Positions 37,896 through 46,212 of a stretch of 64,000 bases of DNA are shown here, piece after piece. Positions within the stretch are counted from its first letter, which is position 1. Each line of letters opens with the position of its first letter. The DNA comes from Emticicia sp037153985 (GTDB lineage Bacteria; Bacteroidota; Bacteroidia; Cytophagales; Spirosomataceae). A program made the translations under genes and the position numbers. The DNA lies in assembly GCF_037153985.1 (NCBI RefSeq), contig NZ_JBBAYI010000006.1, forward strand, positions 124,001 through 188,000, in the 5' to 3' direction. The notes under the pieces were generated by a model. The model was given only the letters and a program-made list of their open reading frames with translations. It was not told the origin of the DNA and ran no database searches.

Positions 37896-38859
37896 CCCCT
37901 GCCGCTCCGGCATAGACCACAATCGAGACATAGTCTTTAGGCCGTAGTTGGTCAACCAGTAACTTGAAACCTTCTTTCAATAATGGCAATTTATTGTAGT
38001 TACTCATAGAACCAGATACATCTATCAGAAAAACCAAATTTGAAGCAGGCAAATTTTCGGTAGCAATTTTTCTGGCTTGTAAGCCTATATGCAAAAGTTT
38101 CAGGCCCTTGTTCCACGGAGAATCAGAGATTTCCGTCTGAAACCTCACGGGGTCTTTTCCTTCGGGTTGCAGATACTCATAGTCAAAATAATTAATCATT
38201 TCTTCAATCCGAACAGCATCTTTCGGAGGTAAATATCCAGTATTAATTATTCTGCGCAAATTACTGTAAGAGGCCCTGTCAACATCAATCGAAAAAGTTG
38301 TTACCGGCATTTCATTTGTTTCATGAAATATATTTTCCTCAATGGTGCTATACTCCTCAGCCTGTTCTATTCTGCCACCTGTACTGCCATATAAAGCAGG
38401 ACTAGCCGCAAAATCCATGTTTACTGATAATGCTTTACCTCTTACTTTTATTTGTTCAGACTGATACTTTTTTTCCATAAGTTTAGAAACTTGAAATCTC
38501 AGACCTCTTACTTTTATTTGTTCAGACTGATACCCTGTAACAATAACTTCCTCTAGTTTCTTGGCATCTGTTTCCAGCATTACATCAAGTACATTTTTTT
38601 TTAGTGGCACAGGTACTTCCTTCGTTATGCAGCCTAAAAAACTAAATACCAATACATTGTTGCTTTTAGTAACTTTAATGCTGTATTTACCGTTAGCATC
38701 GGTCTGGGCGGCATCATTGGTACCTTTAATTTGTATCAAAACTCCGGGTAAAGGGCTATTATCGTCGGCAGCCTTTATAATACCGGTAATAGTGCGCTCA
38801 TTTTCGGAGGTAAATCCAAAAAAAAGCATAAACGCCAGAAGCAATAATTTAATTTTCAT
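37888..38859 (-). pseudogene. N-terminal half of a YfbK-like vWA protein (truncated)
   Basis: This frame encodes 323 residues. The ATG at 38859 is chosen because it opens a signal peptide (MKIKLLLLAFMLFFGFTS). A carboxypeptidase-regulatory-like domain (about 22-110) with VTGY follows, and then the vWF-A N-terminal domain (VDRASYSNLRRIINTGYLPP) and the first part of the vWA domain, with the MIDAS DxSxS in DVSGSMS. It breaks off after VYAGAAGVC at a stop (37888). The remainder of the domain is in the chimeric frame at 35971-36858. In relatives the protein is about 600-700 residues and acts in the envelope. Between the first and second domains there is a 31-bp direct repeat (YQSEQIKVRG occurs twice). 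Confidence 0.8.
38437..38533. repeat. Pair of 31-bp direct repeats inside the vWA gene
   Basis: The same 31 bp occur at 38437-38467 and 38503-38533, 66 bp apart (22 codons), and encode YQSEQIKVRG twice. The period is a multiple of three, so recombination between the copies would keep the frame. Confidence 0.85.
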
Positions 38860-38989
38860 AATTATCAGAACCCCAATAAGGTTTAAAAGAACATTTATGT
38901 GTTGGGGCATTGGTTAAGTCCATAAAGTCTTTTTTGTTACCTTATGGATGAAGCGCAAATAAAAATTCCATAAAATTTTAGAAAAAAGT

Positions 38990-38997
38990 TATTTTTG
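38990..38997 (+). promoter_or_regulatory. Putative -7 element of the ECF sigma gene
   Basis: TATTTTTG fits TAnnTTTG and lies 31 bp before the sigma factor start. The -33 position has no exact TTTG. Confidence 0.45.
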
Positions 38998-39028
38998 CTA
39001 AGCAAACCTCTAAGTAATAGTATAGCTA

Positions 39029-39604
39029 ATGCAGTTTTTCAAACGTAAATCAAAACCTCAGACCGATGCTGAATACATAGCGGCATATCAGGCTAGTGGC
39101 GATTTAAACGTATTAGGTGAGCTATATAGCCGAAATATGGAAATGGTTTTTGCCGTTTGTTATAAGTACCTGCGCGACGAAGAGGAAAGTAAGGATGCCA
39201 CCATGGAGATTTTTGAACAACTCGTAAACGACCTCCGCAAACATGAAGTCAGTAATTTTAAAAGCTGGTTACATAGTGTAGCACGTAATTATTGTTTGAT
39301 GCAACTGCGGGCAAGAAAGGTAGAAATCGGCGGTTTACAGATTATTGAAGAAGATTTTATGGAAAATGAGGCAGATTTACATCTTAATCATGAAAAGCTC
39401 ATTATTGAAGGAAATCTGGAAAAACTGGAGGGTTGTATCAAAAAGCTCGACGAAGAACAAAAAACCTGTGTTGAATTGTTTTACCTGCAAGAGAAATGTT
39501 ATAAAGAAATTGCCGACCAGACAGGCTTCGATTTGAACAAAGTAAAAAGTTATATCCAGAATGGGAAGCGGAACCTGAAAATCTGCATGGAAAGAAAAAA
39601 CTAA
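39029..39604 (+). CDS. ECF-type RNA polymerase sigma factor
   Basis: This is a 191-residue sigma-70 family protein. Region 2 is recognised in LGELYSRNMEMVFAVCYKYL and the ATMEIFEQL stretch (about 25-75), and region 4 in CVELFYLQEKCYKEIADQTGFDLNKVKSYI (about 145-175), the helix-turn-helix for -35 recognition. Region 3 is absent, as in ECF factors. Its stop overlaps the start of the next gene (TAATG), so translation is probably coupled and the membrane partner next door is its likely anti-sigma factor. It is divergent from the vWA gene, which is often seen for this trio. Confidence 0.92.
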   Translation: MQFFKRKSKPQTDAEYIAAYQASGDLNVLGELYSRNMEMVFAVCYKYLRDEEESKDATMEIFEQLVNDLRKHEVSNFKSWLHSVARNYCLMQLRARKVEIGGLQIIEEDFMENEADLHLNHEKLIIEGNLEKLEGCIKKLDEEQKTCVELFYLQEKCYKEIADQTGFDLNKVKSYIQNGKRNLKICMERKN

Positions 39605-40944
39605 TGGCAAAGAAAAAAACGACATCTTCCTCCGAAAAACATACCTTAACCGCTAACGACCTGAAAAGGTATGAAGCGGGTGAAATGACTTTTCAGGAAA
39701 TGCACCAAGTAGAGAAAATACTACTTGAAGATAATTTCTATGCCGATGCTGCCGAAGGAATAACTATTTTACAACAAGAGGGCGTTTCGACCGAGAAAAA
39801 CCTTTCCGACCTGCAAGCAAGGCTTAACCAGCGCATTAAGCAAAATGTGCCAGCTTCAACCCAAACATTTCGGTTTAGTAAGCTCTGGAAACCCGCCAGT
39901 ATTGCGGCAGCTTTATTGCTCATTTTTGGTGGTACATACTATTTCTTCAATCATAAAAATGAAGATGCTCTCGCGGTTATAAACAATCAAGAAACAAGTA
40001 CAGAAAGCACCCCAGTAACCGCAGCCAACTCATCTGCCATTGAAAAAGATAAAACAACAACTGAACAAGCTTCTGACAAAATTATTCCAGAAACCAGCAA
40101 AAGCACTGTTGTTACCACAGCAAGCAAAGCTAGCCCCAAAACTGAACTAAAAAATGCCGAACCAGCTTATATTCCAGAAAAATCGGAAGTTGCTGTAAAT
40201 AATAATCTGATAAAAACAGATAAAGTAGCCGAAAACGCTGTTTCAGTTTTTCAGAAGCCTGTAATGCTTTCAGAAAAAAAAGCTAAAGCCTCCAGCCAAA
40301 TCAGCGAAGAAGAAGAATTAAATACAGTAGCCAGTAATGCTTCGGGCATAGAAACGGCCGTTGTGTCTGGCATAGTCTTAGACGAAAACCATGAGCCAAT
40401 GCCAAATGTAACTGTTAATATTAAAGGCCAAGCAGATGGCGTTAAAACAAATGAAGAAGGAAAGTTTTATCTGAAAAACGCACGTAAAGGTGACATAGCT
40501 GTTTTCAATTCGCTTACTTTACCTCAGATGGAAATCTATTTAAACAATAATAACTCTTTAGGCGAAATTATTTATAAAGAAGATAACATCTCTCTTTTGG
40601 CTCAGCCCAAGATTTCGGTTAGTAGCCCCAATGAGCTTATGTTCGAACACACTAACCTCAAAGCCAGACCAGAATTTGGCTGGGAGGCTTTTCAGGTCTA
40701 TCTGAAAGAAAACGCCAAACGCCCGCCTAAAGCCGCACAGATGAACATCAGAGGCAGGGTAATTGTGAGTTTTACCGTTAATGCTAAAGGTGACCTATCT
40801 GACTTTATCATCATGAGAAGCCTCGGGTATGGGTGCGACGAAGAGGCTATCCGAATCATTAAAAATGGCCCTAAATGGTTTCCGGCTACTAAAGCCGACG
40901 AACCCGTTAAGAGTACACAACAGGTATTAATAAGGTTTCAGTAA
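39604..40944 (+). CDS. Membrane protein with carboxypeptidase-like and TonB C-terminal domains (probable anti-sigma partner)
   Basis: This is a 446-residue single-pass membrane protein. An N-terminal cytosolic part (about 1-95, with DLKRYEAGEMTFQEMHQVEK) is followed by one TM helix (PASIAAALLLIFGGTYYFF, about 98-116). After a Ser/Thr/Lys-rich periplasmic linker comes a carboxypeptidase-like domain (VSGIVLDENHEPMPNVTVNI), and it ends with a TonB C-terminal-type domain (MNIRGRVIVSFTVNAKGDLS ... SLGYGCDEEAIRIIKNGP). This layout is typical for partners of Bacteroidota ECF sigma factors. The cytosolic part probably holds the sigma factor until an outer signal arrives. Its start overlaps the sigma stop, which suggests coupling. 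Confidence 0.8.
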   Translation: MAKKKTTSSSEKHTLTANDLKRYEAGEMTFQEMHQVEKILLEDNFYADAAEGITILQQEGVSTEKNLSDLQARLNQRIKQNVPASTQTFRFSKLWKPASIAAALLLIFGGTYYFFNHKNEDALAVINNQETSTESTPVTAANSSAIEKDKTTTEQASDKIIPETSKSTVVTTASKASPKTELKNAEPAYIPEKSEVAVNNNLIKTDKVAENAVSVFQKPVMLSEKKAKASSQISEEEELNTVASNASGIETAVVSGIVLDENHEPMPNVTVNIKGQADGVKTNEEGKFYLKNARKGDIAVFNSLTLPQMEIYLNNNNSLGEIIYKEDNISLLAQPKISVSSPNELMFEHTNLKARPEFGWEAFQVYLKENAKRPPKAAQMNIRGRVIVSFTVNAKGDLSDFIIMRSLGYGCDEEAIRIIKNGPKWFPATKADEPVKSTQQVLIRFQ

Positions 40945-40986
40945 GCCTTTCAATAGTGTTACCCTACCCCACAGGCTTTTTTCTTC
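40943..40986 (+). terminator. Weak terminator after TonB-like protein gene
   Basis: AAGCCT (40943-40948) and AGGCTT (40973-40978) can pair with a long loop, followed by a T run. The stem is short, so the call is tentative. Confidence 0.4.
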
Positions 40987-41084
40987 AAACTCTTGACCAA
41001 GCGCATTTTTAACCCTATATTCACCACTTCATAATATTCACCCGTGCAGTTTACAGGCTGCTTTAAAATCTATCATACACAAAA

Positions 41085-42461
41085 ATGGAATCTAATCGCA
41101 GAAAGTTCATCAAGGGAATTGGTGCGGCTTCGGTTTTGCTTGCCACCGATAGTTTCGCAAAACCATTTAATATTATTAAAAATATGAAGGTTAGCCCCAA
41201 TGACAAGATTCGTATCGCTACTATTGGTATGGGTATTCAGGGGCATAACGATACGCGTTCGGCTCTTAAAAATGAAGGGGTCGAATTGGTTGCGGCAGCC
41301 GACCTGTATACAGGCCGCCTCACCCGTGTAAAGGAGGTTTTTGGCAAGGATATTTTCACCACCCGCGATTACAGGGAAATTCTTAACCGAAAAGATATTG
41401 ACGCCGTATTAGTAGTAACTCCTGACCATTGGCATGACCGAATCACGATTGATGCACTCAATGCCGGAAAATCGGTGTACTGCGAAAAACCTATGGTGCA
41501 AAAAATTGAGCGCGGAAAAGGTGTAATTGAAGCATGGAAAAAGTCAGGCAAAACCATGCAGGTAGGAAGCCAACGTATTAGTAGCTCTGTATTTGAAGAA
41601 GCTAAAAAAATGGTACAGGCCGGAGATATCGGGCAGGTAAACTATATAGAATCGAACAATGACCGTTTTAATTCTATTGGCGCATGGAATTATTCGATTC
41701 CGACGGATGCTTCTCCTGAAACGGTTGATTGGGATACTTTCCTGCACGATGCCCCTAAACGCCCATTTGATGCTACCCGCTTTTTCCGCTGGAGGAACTA
41801 CCGTGACTACGGCACAGGTGTAGCTGGCGACCTCTTTGTGCATCTCATTACGGGGGTTCATTATATTACGGGTTCTTATGGCCCTAACAGAATTGTGTCG
41901 TCAGGGGAGTTGAGTTACTGGAAAGATGGACGCGATGTGCCTGATGTGCTGGTTTCGATTCTGGATTACCCCAAGAATGAAAAACACGACCAGTTCCAGA
42001 TGGTACTTCGGGTAAACTTTGCCAATGCAGGGGCTATTCGTAACAATACCCGTATTATAGGTAACGAAGGCCAGATTGATATTCTGGACAACGGCTTGGT
42101 TCTAAGCAAGAAAAAACTCCCTAAAGCTCCCGGCTATGGCGGCTACGACAGCCACTTTACTTTTGCAGAGTCGGAACAGGAAGCATTCAAGAAACAGTAT
42201 GATGCCAAATACCCAGAAGCAGACCGTAAGGCTGAACCAGTAAAAGAAGTGAAATTTGACGCGCCTAAAACCGAAGACTCACACAAAAACCATTTTGCCA
42301 ATTTCTTTGAAAATGTCAGAAAGGGTAGTCAGGGAACCATCGAAGACCCAGTTTTCGGCTTCCGTGCTGCCGCACCTGTGTTGGCTTGTAACGAAAGTTA
42401 TTTCCAACAAAAAATCATTCACTGGGACCCCATCGAAATGAAATTAATAAAGAAGAAATAA
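41085..42461 (+). CDS. Gfo/Idh/MocA-family oxidoreductase with Tat signal
   Basis: This is a 458-residue NAD(P)-dependent oxidoreductase, probably acting on a sugar or inositol-like compound. The N-terminus NRRKFIKGIGAASVLL is a twin-arginine signal, so the enzyme folds in the cytosol and is exported. The Rossmann part has ATIGMGIQGHNDT and the EKP motif in GKSVYCEKPMVQ, a hallmark of the family. The C-terminal half is the beta-sheet substrate domain. It stands alone, with a hairpin terminator. Exported members are frequent in Bacteroidota glycan-related genes. Confidence 0.9.
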   Translation: MESNRRKFIKGIGAASVLLATDSFAKPFNIIKNMKVSPNDKIRIATIGMGIQGHNDTRSALKNEGVELVAAADLYTGRLTRVKEVFGKDIFTTRDYREILNRKDIDAVLVVTPDHWHDRITIDALNAGKSVYCEKPMVQKIERGKGVIEAWKKSGKTMQVGSQRISSSVFEEAKKMVQAGDIGQVNYIESNNDRFNSIGAWNYSIPTDASPETVDWDTFLHDAPKRPFDATRFFRWRNYRDYGTGVAGDLFVHLITGVHYITGSYGPNRIVSSGELSYWKDGRDVPDVLVSILDYPKNEKHDQFQMVLRVNFANAGAIRNNTRIIGNEGQIDILDNGLVLSKKKLPKAPGYGGYDSHFTFAESEQEAFKKQYDAKYPEADRKAEPVKEVKFDAPKTEDSHKNHFANFFENVRKGSQGTIEDPVFGFRAAAPVLACNESYFQQKIIHWDPIEMKLIKKK

Positions 42462-42468
42462 TCAGGCG

Positions 42469-42492
42469 AAGGAGGTGAAAACCTCCTTTTCT
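42469..42492 (+). terminator. Terminator after oxidoreductase gene
   Basis: AAGGAGGT and ACCTCCTT (42469-42476 with 42481-42488) pair with a GAAA tetraloop and a T tail. The reverse side may also serve the convergent type IX substrate gene. Confidence 0.8.
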
Positions 42493-42494
42493 GT

Positions 42495-43862
42495 TTATCG
42501 GAAAAGGGTTATGCTTCCTTGCAGAGTTTTTTCTTTATTGTTATTATTCTTTACTGTTAACACGTAAAAATAGACACCGGGCTGCTGATTGGCCCCATCC
42601 CAAGTATCATTGAGCGAATAAAGCATTGCAACCACATACTCGCGGCGGTCCATAATTTTAAGGCTGATAAACTTTTCAGCTTGCCCTGAAAGCATCAGTT
42701 TATCATTTATTCCATCTCCATTTGGTGAAAAGACCGAGGGTACATACACTTCAATTTCGTGTTCGCAGGGTATCAGGCCATTTTTAGCACATATCGACTG
42801 AGAGGTAAACAAACTTTCGTTGCTCATGAATTGTAACTGATAGCAGTTTTCCTGATTGCAACTAATGTCTTCATCATTATAAAAAATATCCCTAACAGGA
42901 ATTTTAAGGGATGTATTTTTAATCAGTGTGGTATTCCGAATAATTTCGGGGGCAGGTTTGAGCCAAGTAAGTAAATTTCCGCCGGCATTTGCTTCAAACT
43001 GAAAGTTAACATCGCATATTTCTTTTGATATAGGGTTAGTATAGCAGCTACGCTGCATCTGAATACTATAACAGGCATTTGCCGACGGGTTGTAGAATGA
43101 TACTTGCTGTGTGCCTATTTTACCTTTTTGCCCTTGAAATACCTGCCCATTAGCCAGAATATTGAAGTCGTCGCCTGTTTGGTTTTCAAAAGTTAATGTA
43201 TATTGGGTAGACGATAGTTTTTGAAGCTCTTTGATAACAGGCTCGTTAAAAACAGGAAATTTTATTAATACCGAGTTGCTTCCTCCACAATCATCAACCA
43301 GATACCCCCCTCTTACCTTTATTTTTTTATCCGAACGATTAGCATATTCATGAACAATGCTACCTGAGGGCAAATTAATTTTTTCAGTGGCAGAGCCATC
43401 GCCCCAATCTATATAGCAGAAATCATACTGAATTGTTCCATTTTTTCTTACGTCGCTTAGTAGCAAGCTAACGCGATTTTCGCAGATATTAGGGCTTATT
43501 TCAATTTTCGCGGTATCGAGTACAGTAATTGTAGTACAGGCTCTTAGTTCTTGCCCGTTGTCTTTCCTGAACGATACCTGCATAAGCCTGTAAGCACCCG
43601 GAGTTGTGTAGGTATGTGTTTTTTCTGTGACCAGATTTGTAGGTGGCCCACCTGTATAATTAAATATATACTGATTTCCGCTTGTATTCTCGTCTGTTTT
43701 ATCGATACGAACGGTAAAAGGTACACAAGCTACTGTTTTTTGAATATACAAAGAGCCTGTACCAATGTTCGGGCCAATACACTGTTCGTTACGTATCTCT
43801 TGGCACCATGCCATTACTGACGACAACAAAACCACATAAGTGGCTTTAACAAGGTTTTTCAA
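42495..43862 (-). CDS. Secreted protein with PKD-like domain and type IX secretion (type B) sorting domain
   Basis: This is a 455-residue exported protein. It has a signal peptide (MKNLVKATYVVLLSSVMAWC), a PKD-like domain early on (TENTSGNQYIFNYTGG and THTYTTPGAYRL), a middle region with Cys residues, and a C-terminal CHU_C/gliding-motility-type domain. The last part is diagnostic: YVPSVFSPNGDGINDKL, DTWDGANQQPGVYFYVL. Such proteins cross the outer membrane through the type IX system and become surface-attached or released. It agrees with gldJ elsewhere in the window. Its role is unknown; adhesion is likely. Confidence 0.88.
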   Translation of the reverse strand: MKNLVKATYVVLLSSVMAWCQEIRNEQCIGPNIGTGSLYIQKTVACVPFTVRIDKTDENTSGNQYIFNYTGGPPTNLVTEKTHTYTTPGAYRLMQVSFRKDNGQELRACTTITVLDTAKIEISPNICENRVSLLLSDVRKNGTIQYDFCYIDWGDGSATEKINLPSGSIVHEYANRSDKKIKVRGGYLVDDCGGSNSVLIKFPVFNEPVIKELQKLSSTQYTLTFENQTGDDFNILANGQVFQGQKGKIGTQQVSFYNPSANACYSIQMQRSCYTNPISKEICDVNFQFEANAGGNLLTWLKPAPEIIRNTTLIKNTSLKIPVRDIFYNDEDISCNQENCYQLQFMSNESLFTSQSICAKNGLIPCEHEIEVYVPSVFSPNGDGINDKLMLSGQAEKFISLKIMDRREYVVAMLYSLNDTWDGANQQPGVYFYVLTVKNNNNKEKTLQGSITLFR

Positions 43863-43918
43863 AGTAGTTTTTTAATAAACTGGTTAAAACAATCGAATAT
43901 TCATCAGTCGTTGGATTG

Positions 43919-44845
43919 TTATTTGGCCTCATATAAAGCCTTTATATCGGCAGGAATTTCTACTTCTGGTAAAGAGATTTTTTTCTTGTCTGTCATTCTC
44001 CATCGATGTAACCAAGAAAACCCACCTTTAGTTACAGTAGTATCGGGGTGTTTGTAAATATCATCTTTAAGGGCTTCTTCCAACGTAATAAAAGAATAGC
44101 CACGGTTAGTCATTATGTTGGCTAATTTGTCAAAATAATCTGCATTCAGGGCATTTACATGGCACAAAAAAATATGCTTGATTGGTCTTCCGAATACTTC
44201 CTGTGTATATTTTTCATAATAATCAAAATAGTCGGCGGTGTGTTTCAGATACTTTTCTGCAATGCTTTTCATCAAGGCTTTATTATTGGCTTTCATGGCA
44301 TCCATGTATACCTTATTAAAATACCAGTCGTCGGCCTCAATGGTTACAGGTGCATTTTCATATCCTTTTTGTTTCAGAAATGCCTCAAAACCATATTTTT
44401 TCAGGCTATCAGGCCCCGTCTGGAGAAACGGATACCGAAAATATCTTTTTTCTCTTTTATATTTTTTGTTTAGCTGTTCGGTAATTATTTCTCCTTTTAA
44501 AAAGTCTGTTTTGTAGTCTTCCAACGAAGTAGTATTAAAAGATGGATGCGAAAACATGTGGCTTCCAAGTTCATTCCCGTTTTTCAGCCAATCTTCCAGC
44601 AGTTTTACTCTGGCATCTATTTCCCCTATTTTTACCACTGCTATCTCATTTACAAAGCCAACAGCTTGTATATGATGCTTTTTGATTTTCTGCAATAACT
44701 TTTGTGTAGACTCCTGTGCGTGTGGTAAAGACAACTCGGATACAAAAGGGAGGTCATCAATAGTAATAGCAATCTGTTTTTGTGCAAGTAACTGTAAGTT
44801 ACATACAAGAAGCAAGATACCTGCAATTCGAGAGATTTTTTTCAT
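43919..44845 (-). CDS. Polysaccharide deacetylase family protein (NodB domain)
   Basis: This is a 308-residue secreted carbohydrate esterase-type protein. The ATG at 44845 begins a signal peptide (MKKISRIAGILLLVCNLQLL), which the 10 upstream codons spoil. Seen are the first Asp motif (ITIDDLPFV), the metal-binding His pair in GSHMFSHPSFN, FRYPFLQTG near the third motif, and LCHVNALNADYF. It probably removes acetyl or similar groups from a glycan in the envelope. It follows the SGNH hydrolase gene on the same strand, but a hairpin lies between them. Confidence 0.88.
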   Translation of the reverse strand: MKKISRIAGILLLVCNLQLLAQKQIAITIDDLPFVSELSLPHAQESTQKLLQKIKKHHIQAVGFVNEIAVVKIGEIDARVKLLEDWLKNGNELGSHMFSHPSFNTTSLEDYKTDFLKGEIITEQLNKKYKREKRYFRYPFLQTGPDSLKKYGFEAFLKQKGYENAPVTIEADDWYFNKVYMDAMKANNKALMKSIAEKYLKHTADYFDYYEKYTQEVFGRPIKHIFLCHVNALNADYFDKLANIMTNRGYSFITLEEALKDDIYKHPDTTVTKGGFSWLHRWRMTDKKKISLPEVEIPADIKALYEAK

Positions 44846-44862
44846 AATTAATGTATTAGATA

Positions 44863-44894
44863 TAAAAATAGCCATTACATGATATAATGGCTAT
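44863..44894 (-). terminator. Terminator after SGNH hydrolase gene
   Basis: ATAGCCATTA (44868-44877) pairs with TAATGGCTAT (44885-44894) around a 7-nt loop; read on the minus strand it ends in a run of T. It lies between the SGNH hydrolase stop (44904) and the deacetylase start (44845). Confidence 0.75.
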
Positions 44895-44903
44895 CTGACA
44901 ATT

Positions 44904-45578
44904 TTATTTTACAACAGCTTTTAACATTAAATCAGCTACGAACTGATTCCCGAGGTCGTTCAGGTGTACTCTGTCGGTTGTTAAAATACCTGAATCTTTA
45001 TTCTGTGGATTATTTTTGAGGCTATATGACTGAAACTCTTTTCTGAGGTCAATCAATGGGCAATCGAATTTAGCAGCTAACCCTCTGATAATATTTGAAT
45101 AGTGGTTTAAATCGCCATCTTGTTGATTACTGTTGTCGTTTCTTTCACCTATTACGGCAGGCGTACAACAAATTACTCTGATTCCCTGCGATTGTAATTT
45201 TTTAATAATGGCCGTATAAAAACCCGTAAACTTATCGGCATCGGTACCCGTACCCATGCTTGACTTATGCCAAACATCGTTTACACCTATATAAATAACT
45301 ACTACATCGGGCTTTTGCGACAGCACGTCGTCTTCCATACGCAGGTATAAATCATATACTTTGTTACCGCCGATACCTGCTCCTATTAACTGATATTTAT
45401 CTTTGATTCCTTGTTTTTCAAGGGTTTCTTTCATTTTGGTAATATAACCCGAAGGGCCAACACCAGCCTGTGTAATGGAGTCTCCAAAGAAAATAACTTT
45501 GGTAGGTTTATCTTGTGTAAGCGAGAACATAAGAGTAGATAACAAAACGAGGGTAAGAATTTTTAGGCTTGTTTTCAT
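44904..45578 (-). CDS. Exported SGNH/GDSL hydrolase
   Basis: This is a 224-residue periplasmic or surface esterase/lipase-type hydrolase. The signal peptide (MKTSLKILTLVLLSTLMFSL) has no lipobox Cys. The catalytic motifs are FFGDSITQAG (Ser block), GAGIGGNK, IGVNDVW (Asn block) and DRVHLNDLG (Asp-His block). It may act on acetylated glycans together with the neighbouring deacetylase, since both lie head to tail, but the intervening terminator argues against strict coupling. It is a second SGNH protein distinct from the membrane-anchored one at 6.1-7.0 kb. Confidence 0.88.
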   Translation of the reverse strand: MKTSLKILTLVLLSTLMFSLTQDKPTKVIFFGDSITQAGVGPSGYITKMKETLEKQGIKDKYQLIGAGIGGNKVYDLYLRMEDDVLSQKPDVVVIYIGVNDVWHKSSMGTGTDADKFTGFYTAIIKKLQSQGIRVICCTPAVIGERNDNSNQQDGDLNHYSNIIRGLAAKFDCPLIDLRKEFQSYSLKNNPQNKDSGILTTDRVHLNDLGNQFVADLMLKAVVK

Positions 45579-45687
45579 TCGTTTAAAGGTTGAATTGAAT
45601 TAATGTTTAAAATCTGATAAAATTAGTTTTTTTGTAGAAAATGACCAAGCCACAATTTATAGATACACATTATTTGTGCAGAAATCA

Positions 45688-45719
45688 TTTCTATACTGAA
45701 AAATAAAATTTTATTTTTG
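45688..45719 (+). promoter_or_regulatory. Putative promoter of the monooxygenase gene
   Basis: TTTC (45688-45691) is followed after 20 bp by TATTTTTG (45712-45719), near the TTTG/TAnnTTTG pair. The leader would be about 27 nt. Confidence 0.5.
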
Positions 45720-45752
45720 GCATTATAATTTTTCATCAAACAACCCTTAACT

Positions 45753-46037
45753 ATGCTAACCGTAATTGCCAGAATAAAAGCCAAAGCCGAAAAAATTGAA
45801 GAAACTAAAAAGGCTCTAGCCGATTTAATTCCTCCTACCTTACTCGAAGAAGGCTGTATTGATTATGTGCTTCACCAGTCGAATGATAACCCCCAGATAT
45901 TTGTGTTTTATGAAAACTGGACAGATAAAGAAAGCCTTGAGAACCATTTGGCCAATGTCCATATTGCTGAGTTTTCGGCCAAAGCCGATGATTTAATGGA
46001 AGAACCAGCAGAGTTGTACTTTTTGTCGAAAGTTTAA
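45753..46037 (+). CDS. Putative quinol monooxygenase (ABM domain)
   Basis: This is a 94-residue antibiotic-biosynthesis-monooxygenase-type protein, usually a homodimer of ferredoxin-like fold. The typical pattern is LTVIARIKAKAEKIEETKKAL, with CIDYVLHQSNDNPQIFVFYENW and the closing ELYFLSKV. Such proteins (YgiN/LsrG-like) oxidise quinols or degrade signal molecules, but cofactor-free variants of many functions exist. It is plus-strand between two minus-strand genes. It has a promoter-like sequence before it and no obvious partner. Confidence 0.85.
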   Translation: MLTVIARIKAKAEKIEETKKALADLIPPTLLEEGCIDYVLHQSNDNPQIFVFYENWTDKESLENHLANVHIAEFSAKADDLMEEPAELYFLSKV

Positions 46038-46204
46038 AAGAATCTTTTTTGTAATACAAGGGTTCCACGTGGATATAAAAGAACCAGCTGAGGGAAGCAT
46101 CATCGGATTCAATAGCCAATTTGAACAAATTATTATTACTTCGGGTGCTATTAATCCGCTAAGCTATGTTACACCGCTCGCCATACATTTGAAGATTGGC
46201 TAAC
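46038..46204 (+). other. Possible gene remnant after the monooxygenase gene
   Basis: A frame free of stops runs through this interval to a TAA at 46202-46204 and contains GFHVDIKEPAEGSIIGFNSQ and IIITSGAINPLSYVTPLAI-like text, but it has no ATG and is not in the frame of the preceding gene. It could be the degraded end of a lost gene. I do not recognise the family. No other element is seen, apart from a parS-like core (TTCCACGTGG) at 46063-46072. Confidence 0.3.
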
Positions 46205-46212
46205 ATCTTTCT

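Larger units (their letters stand above)
36857..37901 (-). mobile_element. Rhs-derived insert interrupting the vWA gene (inferred limits)
   Basis: About 1.04 kb separates the two vWA halves. It holds, in minus-strand order, the 3' end of an Rhs-like gene, an AT-rich 148-residue ORF, and the 5' end of an Rhs-like gene. The pentamer CAGGG (minus strand) occurs at both limits (36857-36861 and 37897-37901), and a 7-mer GGTGTGC occurs near both (36870-36876 and 37891-37897). No transposase or integrase is present. About 30 residues of the vWA domain that relatives have between the halves are missing, so the event also deleted host DNA. Confidence 0.55.

Noticed and set aside
46061..46076. parS-like GTTCCACGTGGATA
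   Set aside because: Only about 11 of 14 core bases match, without the AAAC end, so it is not counted as a third parS site.
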